Translations under genes and position numbers: made by a program
The notes under the pieces: generated by a model
The model's database searches: none
Told to the model about the DNA's origin: nothing
What the model saw: only the letters and a program-made list of their open reading frames with translations
Part shown: piece by piece, positions 25,800-34,263 of the stretch
Layout: every line of letters starts with the position of its first letter
Numbering within the stretch: position 1 is the stretch's first letter
DNA from: Methylomagnum ishizawai
Lineage (GTDB): Bacteria; Pseudomonadota; Gammaproteobacteria; Methylococcales; Methylococcaceae
Assembly (NCBI RefSeq): GCF_900155475.1
Contig: NZ_FXAM01000002.1
Span: forward strand, 1 to 64,000
DNA length: 64,000 nt
Direction: 5' to 3'

Positions 25800-26033
25800 G
25801 CCCACAGCCGTAAGTTGCCGCAAATTTCCAGGAATCCTCCAGCAGGGTCGGGCCGCGCGGGCCGGGTTTCAAGGAATTCTGGTCGTCGGCGACCGGGATG
25901 CCCTGCTGGGTGGTGAGAGCGTCGGCGTGTCGGCGCTGGCGGTCTGATGGGTTTCGCCGCCTTAGCCGCAGGCGATGGTTTGATCGAGCAATTGCGCCGA
26001 ATCGCTAGCTTGGCGGGTGGGTTCCTGTGCCAT
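25800..26033 (-). pseudogene. Catalase N-terminal remnant with intact ribosome binding site
   Basis: The minus strand has AGGAGG 7 bases before an ATG at 26033, then [14 protein letters not shown] and, after an in-frame stop at 25962-25964, [20 protein letters not shown] followed by [10 protein letters not shown]. The second part matches the conserved N-terminus of large catalases ('T...G.[22 protein letters not shown]'). Homology stops after LLEDSW, where the haem-binding and catalytic core should begin, so about 90 percent of the gene is gone. The promoter-proximal end may still be transcribed. Confidence 0.6.
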
Positions 26034-26363
26034 ATCCGATCCTCCTGACCGTTGCTGGGTAGGCATCCATGCGCGTTTCCGCGCCTTGGGGGTATTAACC
26101 TCGTGGCGATGACCCGGAAACCCCCGCAAAACTCCCAGTGATAAGCATAACTAGGTTATTTCCGGCGGAGGAATGGCGTGATGGGCACGGCGGTAAAAAC
26201 CGGAGGCCGGGGCTAGGAATAACTCGGGCTTGGCCTTGACAATCTACCACCACGGCATAAGCACTCATCCCTATGGGCAACCCATGGAGCCGCTTGGATA
26301 ATACCACCGATAAGCCCATGGATTGGGCATCTGAAACCAAAAATCCGCCATGGATGGACCAGT
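26034..26363. other. Intergenic stretch upstream of the methyltransferase
   Basis: Roughly 330 bases. A minus-strand frame reads LPIGMSAYAVVVDCQGQAR, which looks protein-like but is not a family I can name; it may be another insertion-sequence or gene remnant. No ribosome binding site or promoter could be assigned. Confidence 0.3.
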
Positions 26364-27113
26364 ATGGACGACACTTTGAATTATGCGCTGCAAAGCCAGC
26401 GCTGGCATGGCACGGACGCCGCCTATTTCGAGCGCTGGCACCGTTTACACGGGGCTTCCTTGGTCCGCTGGGTTGGTCGGGATAAAACGGCCCATATCCT
26501 GGATATAGGCTGTGGCTTCGGCCTGCATATTTATTCCCTGCTCGCGCAGGGATATGTCAATGCCACGGGCGTCGATATCGACGCGGCACAAATCGCCGTG
26601 GCCCAATCCCACGGCCTACCCTGCCAAAGAATCACCCCGGAACAGGCCGACGCTTTTTATACCGAGCGGGCCGGCCAGATCAATACCGTATTGATGCTGG
26701 ATGTATTAGAGCATATCCCCAAATCGGAACAAGTGGGTTTCTTGCGGCGGTTGCATCCTATTTTCAAACCCGGAGGCCGCTTGATCGTGCGGGTACCCAA
26801 CGCCCTCGGTCCCACCGCGCTCTACCATCGCTATACCGATTTCACCCACCATTGTTGCTTTACCCCGGAAAGCCTGGAATTTGTGCTGGGCAATGCCGGC
26901 TTCAAAGCCCAGCGCATGATGCCAGACGCGGATTTAAAACTAGGCAAGGTATGGTACAAACCCTGGTCGTTATTCCGTTATATCCTGGCCGGTACGAGCC
27001 GTTTATTCTGGCGAGCCGCCTATGTCGCCGATCTTGGACGGCCCGCGTTTTCTTTACCGTTGACCCGGAATATCGTGGCCGAGGCGCGGCCTGCGCCGCC
27101 GAACCCAGGATAG
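26364..27113 (+). CDS. Class I SAM-dependent methyltransferase
   Basis: A 249-residue methyltransferase. The SAM-binding motif I is ILDIGCGFGLH (about 45-55), followed by ATGVDIDAAQI (motif post-I), the LMLDVLEHIPK segment (motif IV, acidic) and FKPGGRLIVRVPN. The DVLEHIP and RVPNA combination is common in methyltransferases of surface-polysaccharide clusters. The C-terminal 60 residues are rich in aromatic and basic residues (KVWYKPWSLFRYILAG) and may lie against the membrane. A HAD-type protein follows after 33 bases. The pair is somewhat richer in A+T codons than the surrounding genes, hinting at acquisition. Confidence 0.85.
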   Translation: MDDTLNYALQSQRWHGTDAAYFERWHRLHGASLVRWVGRDKTAHILDIGCGFGLHIYSLLAQGYVNATGVDIDAAQIAVAQSHGLPCQRITPEQADAFYTERAGQINTVLMLDVLEHIPKSEQVGFLRRLHPIFKPGGRLIVRVPNALGPTALYHRYTDFTHHCCFTPESLEFVLGNAGFKAQRMMPDADLKLGKVWYKPWSLFRYILAGTSRLFWRAAYVADLGRPAFSLPLTRNIVAEARPAPPNPG

Positions 27114-27146
27114 CTCGGACTCGGCCATAGTCGAAGGACGGTACGG

Positions 27147-29129
27147 ATGAAGTTCCCCAATCACCAGCAATTAAAAGATATCGATCTGGTCACAGTCGAT
27201 GTTTTCGATACCCTCTTGCAACGCAAGCCCATCAGTGAAAATCGCCGCTTGCTGAACGCCGTCCGTAGTCTTTGCCTCCATCCCGATTTGAAGCCTTATG
27301 GCCTGGACCCTGGCGTGGTTTTACAACTCCGCATCCAGGCCAAGCGCTATGCTTATCGAACCCTAGCCATCGCCGCCCCGGAGCGGGAAATCACCCTGGA
27401 TGGTTTATTGGCGGGACCGGCCCGCTTGCTCGGTATGCCAGATGGTGCGGAAACCTTATGGGCGACACTGGAAGTCGACCAGGATGCACAAAGCGTGCGG
27501 GTCAACCGCAAACTTTGCGCGGCCCTACGGCAAATCAAAACCTTAGGTAAACGGGTCGTCGCGCTCAGCGATACCTATTATTCAAAACCGCAAATAGCCC
27601 GGTTATTAGAAGGCACGGGATGTTTAGGGGTAGTCGATGATATCCATACCAGTGCGGATTTGGGTTTCACCAAGCGGGGTGGACAAGCATTTTTGCGGGT
27701 GGCCGAGCGTGAAGGCGTGAGCCTACGGTGTATCATCCATATCGGCGACGATGTTTGGGCCGATGGCGTGCAAGCGGCCAAGCATGGAATCCAGGTATTC
27801 GTCACGCCACAACCTAATTATAAAATAGCCTTGCATAAGCTGGATGGAGGATTATTCTCAGCCCAACGCGTTATTAAAAATAAGCTAACAAGCCTATCCG
27901 ATAGCGCGGGATACAACAATCATCAGCAACCCTTATCGAAGGGGGATATAGGCCAGCAAATACTCGGACCTATTACCGCTGAATATTGCCTATGGCTATG
28001 GCTTTATCTCGCCTCGATTCCCCAACCGGAAAACACGGTCGCGCTGTTTTGCGCCAGGGGAGGTTTACGGATGCGCCGGGTTTTTGCAACCGTCTTGGAA
28101 CGATTGGGCTTGTCCGTGCCGGTGCGGACCGAGGATTTCATGGTGTCCCGCTTGGTCGCGGCCCGGACCGCCTTGGTCCGGGGTTCGCGATACGCCTGCG
28201 CTGAACTGGCAAGAGAACATAAACACGCCTCCCTGGCGACGGTGGCGCGGGCTTTATCCAGCGTGCCTTTGGTATTCGGCGAATACTGGAACCGGCCTTT
28301 CAGCCCGGAAATATTTTTCGAGTCTCTCGACCGCGATCCTGCGGGAATAGCTTTGCGCCAGGACTTATCGCTGCAAAGCGATTTGTTCGGGCGGCATCTC
28401 GACGCCGTGGCGCAAGGTACCGGGCGTTTACTGCTGTGCGATACCGGATTGTTCGCCAGTACCCAGCGCTTATTGGAAGAGGGAATGCCAGAACGGCATT
28501 GGGAAAGCGTGTTATTCGCACGGGCCAATTATAAAGGGTTTGCAACCCCGCATTTCGCCCGCGCCACGGGTTTGATGGTGGAGCGGAATTTTTATCATCC
28601 CTTGTGGATAAAATCCATCGTCCTGCGCTATTGGCATATCGTGGAAGCGTTATTCGAGCCGGAATTACCCAGCGTCAAATCATTCCATGTGGCTACCGAT
28701 GGCGGTGTGGTTTCCAATCTGGAATTCAACGGCTGGGAAACCTGCCTGGATGGGGCCGGAGATTCCTGGTTCGCCGGAACCCTGGAGTATCTGGAGGATT
28801 TACGGGCGGGCGATATTCCAAAAATCCTTGCCGATTCCGAAGCGGCTTGGCGGCATTTGCGCCGACTCATCCTATTTCCCCGCCGGAGCGATGTCGCCCT
28901 CATGGCGGTGGACCACAGGAGCATGGACTTCGGGCGCGATAGCCAGGTCGGCACCTGGCCGGCCAAAACGGTGGCGGGAAGGTTCCGATGGCGGGAACTG
29001 CGGGAATCCCTGTGGCGGGAAGGTTATATCGCCCTGGCTTGTCCCAGGTTGAATACCTTGTTCCAAATAGCTTGGGAAAGCGCCTATATCTTGCGGCCGG
29101 CCTTGGCGCTGATGTTGAGGCGGCGATAG
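27147..29129 (+). CDS. HAD-superfamily hydrolase-like protein with long C-terminal extension
   Basis: A 660-residue protein. The HAD motif I is VDVFDTLL (residues 16-23), with ALSDTYYSKPQI carrying the motif II Ser/Thr region, a Lys in GFTKRGG and motif IV IHIGDDVWADG, so the N-terminal 230 residues form a plausible phosphatase domain. The remaining 430 residues, with VALFCARGGLRMRRVF and LLLCDTGLFASTQRLL, are similar in layout to large 'HAD' proteins in polysaccharide gene clusters; their chemistry is unknown to me. Together with the preceding methyltransferase it may modify a glycan or sugar phosphate. Codon usage is more A+T rich (many TTA, ATA) than in the neighbours. Confidence 0.7.
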   Translation: MKFPNHQQLKDIDLVTVDVFDTLLQRKPISENRRLLNAVRSLCLHPDLKPYGLDPGVVLQLRIQAKRYAYRTLAIAAPEREITLDGLLAGPARLLGMPDGAETLWATLEVDQDAQSVRVNRKLCAALRQIKTLGKRVVALSDTYYSKPQIARLLEGTGCLGVVDDIHTSADLGFTKRGGQAFLRVAEREGVSLRCIIHIGDDVWADGVQAAKHGIQVFVTPQPNYKIALHKLDGGLFSAQRVIKNKLTSLSDSAGYNNHQQPLSKGDIGQQILGPITAEYCLWLWLYLASIPQPENTVALFCARGGLRMRRVFATVLERLGLSVPVRTEDFMVSRLVAARTALVRGSRYACAELAREHKHASLATVARALSSVPLVFGEYWNRPFSPEIFFESLDRDPAGIALRQDLSLQSDLFGRHLDAVAQGTGRLLLCDTGLFASTQRLLEEGMPERHWESVLFARANYKGFATPHFARATGLMVERNFYHPLWIKSIVLRYWHIVEALFEPELPSVKSFHVATDGGVVSNLEFNGWETCLDGAGDSWFAGTLEYLEDLRAGDIPKILADSEAAWRHLRRLILFPRRSDVALMAVDHRSMDFGRDSQVGTWPAKTVAGRFRWRELRESLWREGYIALACPRLNTLFQIAWESAYILRPALALMLRRR

Positions 29130-29352
29130 GCCCGCGGTCAGGTGGGCAGGCGTGGCATCCGGCGCAATCGCATCATATAGAGAGGCATGCGCCTCCGCCG
29201 GGCCGGACAAGGCCGTCTTGGCGGCGGAAGCGGGCCTGCCGACATGGGCCCGCCCCGCCCATCGTCGCGATTCCTTCGTAAACTCGTAACCTGATTGCAA
29301 TATTGCCCCGACATACTCGCCCGTCTTAGGCATGATGCGGACGCAGAGCGAT

Positions 29353-31170
29353 ATGAAATTACGGGTTTATTTTGGGGCGCTGGTCCTGTTGGCTTTTCCT
29401 GGACTGGCTTTGTCTTGGTGGAACGACGATTGGTCCTCGCGTAAGCAAATCACCTTGGATGCCAGCGTGACCGGCGCGGATATCCGCGACAACGTGGCGG
29501 ATTTCCCGATCTTGGTCCGGCTCCATACCGGCAATTTCAGCTATTTCGGCGAACTGGCCGAGGGCGGCAAAGACCTCCGCTTCATGGTGGACGACAAGAC
29601 GCCGCTGAAATTCCATATCGAGAAATTCGACGCCGCCAATGAGATGGCCCTGGTTTGGGTGAAGGTGCCGCGCATCCAAAGCGGTGCCAGTACCGATACC
29701 TTCTGGATGTATTACGGCAATGGCTCGGCGGTGGACGGTGGCGACGCGGGCGGCACCTACGATGTGAACCAAGCCCTAGTGTTCCATTTCGACGACAAAA
29801 ATCCCACGCCCCAGGACGCCACCGCCTACGCCAACCACGCCGCCAAATCGCTGGCCGCGGCGGAACCCGCCGGCTGGATCGGCGCGGCGGCCAAGTTCGC
29901 GGCGGCGGGGTCCATCGAAGTCCCGGCTTCCCCGTCGCTCGCCCTCGACCCGGCCAAGGGCTGGACCTTCTCCGCCTGGATCAAGATCGACCAGAGCCAG
30001 CCCGAAGCCTATATCTTCCGCGCCGCCGATGGGGCCAACGCCCTGGAACTCCTGCTGCGCGACGCCACCGTGGTGGCCCGCTACGTCCAGGGCGGCAAGA
30101 CGGTAGAAACCGCGCCCGCCCCGATCCAGCAGCCCGGTCAATGGCGGCATGTGGCCGTGGTGCTGCGTCCCGACAAACTCGAACTCTACGTCGACGGCAA
30201 CAAAGGCGGCGAATCCCCCGCCACCGCCGTCGCGATGAACCCGACCCTCACCCTGGGCGGCACCGCCACCGGCGGTTTCCTGGCCGGTTTCCTGGACGAG
30301 GTGCAAATCTCCAACACCGCCCGCGGCGCGGAATGGATCAAGCTGTCGGCCCGTAGCCAGAGCCTGGATTTCACCATCGCCAATTTCGGCCAGGACGAAT
30401 CCAAGGGCGGGGCGGGCGGCGATAGCTCGTTCCTGGTCATTGTGCAGAGCGTGACCATCGACGGTTGGGTGGTGATTGGCTTGACCGGGGTCATGTTCGT
30501 GGTATCGCTGATCGTCATGGTCATCAAGGCCATCGTCATCTCCAAGGTCAGGAAGGACAACAAGGCGTTCCTGGCCGCATACGAAAAACTCGGCCCCGAC
30601 GGCGACCCCGGCCAGTTGGACCGCGAGGAGAGCGAGGACGAGAAGGAACTGGCCGAATCCGAATTCCTCGCGGCCATCGCCGGCAAGCACGACCATTTCC
30701 AAAGCTCGCCGCTCTACCACCTCTATCACGCCGGGATCGGCGAGGTGAAGAAGCGCATGGGTTCCTCGGCCAAGCCGCTGACCCCGGAAGCCCTCAACGT
30801 GATCCGGGTCAAGCTGGATTCCATCGTGGTGCGCGAGAGCCAGCGCCTCAACAGCAAGATGGTCTTGCTGACCATCGCCATCGCGGGCGGGCCGTTCCTG
30901 GGACTCTTGGGCACGGTGGTGGGCGTGATGATCACCTTCGCGGTGATCGCGGCGACGGGCGACGTGAATATCAACTCCATCGCGCCCGGTATCGCCGCGG
31001 CCTTGTTGGCGACGGTGGCCGGCCTCGCGGTCGCTATCCCCGCCCTGTTCGCCTACAACTACCTGCTGACCCAGATCAAGGATGTCGTCGCCGATATGCG
31101 GGTGTTCTCCGATGAATTCCTGGCCATGCTGTCCGAGCGCGTCGCCGACCGCTTCCGGGAGGCCGCATGA
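29353..31170 (+). CDS. DUF2341-LamG-ExbB/MotA fusion proton-channel protein
   Basis: About 605 residues from the ATG at 29353 (ATG at 29332 also possible). A signal peptide (MKLRVYFGALVLLAFPGLALS) precedes a DUF2341 domain starting WWNDDWSSRKQITL, a LamG/concanavalin-like beta-sandwich at about 145-330 (GWTFSAWIKI; GQWRHVAVVL; LELYVDGNKGG), a transmembrane helix near 375-395, a charged cytoplasmic loop, and an ExbB/TolQ/MotA domain with TM helices near 505-535 and 545-575 (GGPFLGLLGTVVGVM). It joins a periplasmic carbohydrate-binding-like module to a proton-driven channel. It overlaps exbD by 4 bases. The bound ligand is unknown. Confidence 0.88.
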   Translation: MKLRVYFGALVLLAFPGLALSWWNDDWSSRKQITLDASVTGADIRDNVADFPILVRLHTGNFSYFGELAEGGKDLRFMVDDKTPLKFHIEKFDAANEMALVWVKVPRIQSGASTDTFWMYYGNGSAVDGGDAGGTYDVNQALVFHFDDKNPTPQDATAYANHAAKSLAAAEPAGWIGAAAKFAAAGSIEVPASPSLALDPAKGWTFSAWIKIDQSQPEAYIFRAADGANALELLLRDATVVARYVQGGKTVETAPAPIQQPGQWRHVAVVLRPDKLELYVDGNKGGESPATAVAMNPTLTLGGTATGGFLAGFLDEVQISNTARGAEWIKLSARSQSLDFTIANFGQDESKGGAGGDSSFLVIVQSVTIDGWVVIGLTGVMFVVSLIVMVIKAIVISKVRKDNKAFLAAYEKLGPDGDPGQLDREESEDEKELAESEFLAAIAGKHDHFQSSPLYHLYHAGIGEVKKRMGSSAKPLTPEALNVIRVKLDSIVVRESQRLNSKMVLLTIAIAGGPFLGLLGTVVGVMITFAVIAATGDVNINSIAPGIAAALLATVAGLAVAIPALFAYNYLLTQIKDVVADMRVFSDEFLAMLSERVADRFREAA

Positions 31171-31571
31171 AGGTCGAATCGGAAGAGAAGGTCTACGACG
31201 ACATCAACATCACGCCGATGCTGGACGTGGCCTATGTGCTGCTGTTGATCTTCATCATCATGACCACGGCCACGGTGCAGGGCATCACGGTCAACCTGCC
31301 CAAGGCCAGCAGCACGCCGAGCCTGTCCAAACCCAAGACTAAGGCGATTTCCATCACCCCGGACGGGACGATCTACCTCGACACCTATCCGGTGTCGATC
31401 CAGGAACTGGAAACCCGGTTGGCGCAATACAAGGCGGCGACGCCGGATTTGCCGGTGGTGTTGAAGGCCGATGCCTCCATCCAGTATGAAAAAGTCATCC
31501 AAGTATTGGATGTGGTGACGCGGCTCGAAATCAGCCAACTCGGCCTCGTGACCCAGAAGCTGGTGAAATAA
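31167..31571 (+). CDS. ExbD/TolR-family biopolymer transport protein
   Basis: A 134-residue ExbD homologue: short cytoplasmic N-terminus with INITPMLDVAYVLLLIFI, the transmembrane helix containing the essential Asp (TPMLDV), and a periplasmic domain ending LEISQLGLVTQKLV. It is coupled to the ExbB fusion by an ATGA overlap and is 9 bases ahead of the tonB-like gene. ExbB, ExbD and TonB together convert the proton gradient into force on outer-membrane partners. Confidence 0.92.
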   Translation: MKVESEEKVYDDINITPMLDVAYVLLLIFIIMTTATVQGITVNLPKASSTPSLSKPKTKAISITPDGTIYLDTYPVSIQELETRLAQYKAATPDLPVVLKADASIQYEKVIQVLDVVTRLEISQLGLVTQKLVK

Positions 31572-31580
31572 GCCGCCGCG

Positions 31581-32246
31581 ATGGAACAGAAGAACAAGTA
31601 CCTGAAATACCTACCCACCGCCATCGGGGTGGGTTTGGTGGTGGTGATCGCCATCGTCCTGTATCTGGTACGGGATATTTTCGAGAAACCAATCCAGAGC
31701 AAGAAGCAAGTCCAGCAAATCAGTGTGGTGCAGCCTCCCCCGCCACCGCCTCCCCCGCCCGAGCAAAAGCCGCCGGAACCCGAGGTAAAGGAGGAAAAGA
31801 TCGAGGAACCCGAACCCGAGCCGGAACCCGAGCCGGAACAACCCGAGGCGGAAGCGCCGCCGCCGGGCGAGGAATTAGGTGTGGACGCGGCGGGCGGGGC
31901 CGGTTCCGACGCCTTCGGCCTGATGGGCAAGAAGGGCGGGCGCGGGCTGATCGGCGGGGGTGGCGGCAACGCCATCATCTGGTACGGCCAGCATATCGGC
32001 AAGGAATTGACCGACGAATTGCACCGCAGCCTCAAGGACAAGGCCCGCAATAGCAGTTATTCGGCGGTGGTCCACCTGTGGATCGGTCCCGATGGTGGCG
32101 TCAGCCGGGTGGAGTTGGCGAATTCCAGCGGCACGGCGGAAATCGACCAAGCCTTGAAGGCGGCGCTCAACGGCATCCGCGCGGGCCGGTTCAAGCCGCC
32201 GCCCGAGCATATGCCGCAGCCCTTGAAGGTCCGCATCCGGTCCTAG
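31581..32246 (+). CDS. TonB-family energy transducer
   Basis: A 221-residue protein with one N-terminal transmembrane helix (about 11-30), a proline-rich spacer beginning with nine consecutive prolines followed by Glu-Pro repeats (about 51-95), a Gly-rich hinge, and a C-terminal TonB domain (about 140-221) with SYSAVVHLWIGPDGGVSRVE and FKPPPEHMPQPLKVRIRS. It is the force-transmitting partner of the ExbB and ExbD proteins just upstream. No TonB-dependent receptor is encoded in the window, so its outer-membrane target must lie elsewhere or be unconventional. Confidence 0.9.
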   Translation: MEQKNKYLKYLPTAIGVGLVVVIAIVLYLVRDIFEKPIQSKKQVQQISVVQPPPPPPPPPEQKPPEPEVKEEKIEEPEPEPEPEPEQPEAEAPPPGEELGVDAAGGAGSDAFGLMGKKGGRGLIGGGGGNAIIWYGQHIGKELTDELHRSLKDKARNSSYSAVVHLWIGPDGGVSRVELANSSGTAEIDQALKAALNGIRAGRFKPPPEHMPQPLKVRIRS

Positions 32247-32267
32247 CGCGTTTTCACGTTATTTGTG

Positions 32268-32332
32268 GGTGGGCACGTATTCCGTGCCCACCGGGATGGC
32301 CCGCAAAAGGTGGGCATGAATACATGCCCGCC
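32268..32332. repeat. Pair of tandem palindromes
   Basis: GGTGGGCACG (32268-32277) and CGTGCCCACC (32283-32292) form a perfect 10-base stem with a 5-base loop; GGTGGGCATG (32309-32318) and CATGCCCGCC (32323-32332) form a second stem with one wobble. The two units are near-copies, as in REP-type intergenic repeats. They lie between tonB and the coiled-coil gene and might trim or stabilise the transcript. Confidence 0.65.
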
Positions 32333-32451
32333 CTACGACCAAGCGTAAACCCCAACCGAAAATGCTCTAGCGCCGTCCCCGCCGCTGGCTTGGGAACCGG
32401 CGTAAACCGGGAACCGCCATCCCGCCAACCCAGTTTTTGCAGATCGAACCC

Positions 32452-33189
32452 ATGAACATCCCCCGCAAGAAACTCCTGGCCCTCGCTTGCTGCGCCCTGT
32501 GTTGGAGCGCCACCGCCCCCGCCGAACCCAAGGGCGGTGCCGATCCCGCCTTGACCCAGACCCTGCGCAAGACCCAAGGCATGTTGCGCCAAGTCACCCA
32601 GGAAAAGGCCGACCTCGAAGCCAAGGCCGCCGACCTCGACAGCCAGCTCAAGGAAGCGCTCAAGCTGGCCGATGGACTCAAGGCTCGCATCAAGGCGCTG
32701 GAACCCCTGGAAGGCCAGGTCAAGCAGCAAAAGGCCAACCTCGACGCGCTACAGGAAGGCAATGCCAACCTGCAACAGCGCATCAGCAGCGACGCCGAAC
32801 GCCTCCGGGGCGGCGTCGAGCAACAACGCAAGCTCGCCACCGAACTGGAGAAATTCCGCCGCGACAACGCCTTGCTGGTCAATGCCGTGATGGAGCGCAC
32901 CCATTGGATCGAGGATTGCTCGGCCAAGAACCAAGCTTTGTTGAAGGCCAACCGCGAATGGATCGACCAGGGCGGTGGCAAGAACCTATGGGACGAGATC
33001 GTCGCCGCCGAGCCTTTCACCGGCATCGCCGCCGTGAAGCAGGAAAACGCCGCCGAGGCGTTCCGCTACAAGTTGGGCGACCTCGAAGTCACGCCCTGGC
33101 GCGAACCCGGCCCCGCCGCGCCCATCGAGCCACAATCCGCCGCCGACGCCGAACCGACGGAGTCCGCGACCGCGCCGAGTTCTCAATAA
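32452..33189 (+). CDS. Periplasmic coiled-coil protein of the Exb/TonB operon
   Basis: A 245-residue protein from the ATG at 32452; the frame runs five codons further up without a better start. A signal peptide (MNIPRKKLLALACCALCWSATAPA) is followed by a long coiled coil (about 40-150; LEAKAADLDSQLKEALKLAD and related heptads), a short region with two Cys-flanking aromatic residues (THWIEDCSAKNQALL) and a Pro/Ala/Glu-rich tail. It resembles 'DNA repair ATPase-like' or YbgF-like spacer proteins found near ExbB-TonB sets, but no family name is certain. Its position before a strong terminator makes it the last gene of the operon. Confidence 0.75.
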   Translation: MNIPRKKLLALACCALCWSATAPAEPKGGADPALTQTLRKTQGMLRQVTQEKADLEAKAADLDSQLKEALKLADGLKARIKALEPLEGQVKQQKANLDALQEGNANLQQRISSDAERLRGGVEQQRKLATELEKFRRDNALLVNAVMERTHWIEDCSAKNQALLKANREWIDQGGGKNLWDEIVAAEPFTGIAAVKQENAAEAFRYKLGDLEVTPWREPGPAAPIEPQSAADAEPTESATAPSSQ

Positions 33190-33225
33190 GGACGAGGTTT
33201 CCCCCAACTACGGAGGGTTTTCTAT

Positions 33226-33255
33226 GGGGCATTCCGGTGGGAATGCCCCTTTTTT
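33226..33255 (+). terminator. Rho-independent terminator of the Exb/TonB operon
   Basis: GGGGCATTCC (33226-33235) and GGAATGCCCC (33240-33249) form a perfect 10-base stem with a 4-base loop (GGTG), directly followed by six T residues (33250-33255). This is the clearest intrinsic terminator in the window and lies 37 bases after the coiled-coil gene stop. Confidence 0.92.
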
Positions 33256-33275
33256 ATGGCCGCGGCCCGGATGGA

Positions 33276-34193
33276 TCATGCCGCCCTATGCCGGGGCACC
33301 GATTCCGCCCCACCGTTCAACAACGCCCCGAGGATGGGTTCGGCATGGTTGATCGGCAAGGAGAAATGCCCCTCGCCCGGCCAATCGAACACCTGGGCCC
33401 GCGCCAGCGGTTCCGCCAGCATCCGGCTATGGCAAGGCGGCACGGTGATATCGTCCGTGCCATGCCACAAGGCCACCGGCAGCTTGATTTCCGTGGGGTC
33501 GAAACCCCAATCGTGGGAATACAGCATGAAATCCAGCAGCGCCCCGTGCATTCCGGGCCGCAAGCCCTCGCCGATGGAAGCGCAAAGATCGGCCCGGATA
33601 TCCGGGCGGGACAGGATGGCGCGGTCGGCCTCCCGCATGGCGGTGGTCAAGAGGGCCAGGGCCACGTTGGGATTGGCCCGCATCAACGGACCCAGGACCA
33701 AGCCATAAACCCCCCGCATCAGCCAGGGTGCCCGGCGGGCGCTGACGAAACCGAAACGGGCCGGGAAGTGCATGGGCTGGACCGCCGCGAGGGTGTGGAC
33801 CGGACCCAGCCCGCCGACGAGGGTGGCGGCGGTGATCCGTTCCGGCAGGGCGTGGAGCAAGGCCAGCGCGTAGGGCGCGCCGCCGGACACGGCCAGCAGC
33901 AAAAACTGGCCGAAACCCAGGGCGTCGGCCAGTTCCACCACATCGGCGGACCAATCGACGATGCGCCGCCCCGGCTGGAAATCCGACAGGCCATAGCCGG
34001 GCCGGTCCGGGGCGACGATCCTGGCCCCCAGCTTGGCGGCGGCCCGGTCCACCAACATCGCCTCCAGCCGGGAGGCGGGGAAGCCATGGCAATACATCAC
34101 CGGACGCCCTTGCGGGTCGCCCACCTCGGCGTAGCCGAGCTTACGTCCATCCCTGAGCTTGATTGTCCGATGCAAACGGGATTCTGCGCTCAT
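33276..34193 (-). CDS. Alpha/beta hydrolase
   Basis: A 305-residue alpha/beta-fold hydrolase from the ATG at 34193, preceded by AGGAGG; the frame extends upstream without support. The cap-less fold shows YCHGFPASR (oxyanion HG), DRPGYGLSD, the nucleophile region LAVSGGAPYALA (Ser in V-S-G-G), the acid in WHGTDDITVP and the His in GEGHFSLP, so the triad is complete. Substrate cannot be inferred. It is divergent from the M14-type peptidase gene, with 70 bases between the two starts, which would hold both promoters. Confidence 0.85.
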   Translation of the reverse strand: MSAESRLHRTIKLRDGRKLGYAEVGDPQGRPVMYCHGFPASRLEAMLVDRAAAKLGARIVAPDRPGYGLSDFQPGRRIVDWSADVVELADALGFGQFLLLAVSGGAPYALALLHALPERITAATLVGGLGPVHTLAAVQPMHFPARFGFVSARRAPWLMRGVYGLVLGPLMRANPNVALALLTTAMREADRAILSRPDIRADLCASIGEGLRPGMHGALLDFMLYSHDWGFDPTEIKLPVALWHGTDDITVPPCHSRMLAEPLARAQVFDWPGEGHFSLPINHAEPILGALLNGGAESVPRHRAA

Positions 34194-34263
34194 TACCGAC
34201 CTGCCTCCTAAGGATTGGGAACGCCACGGCCAGAACCTGGCCGCATGACGGCAGGAGGATATC

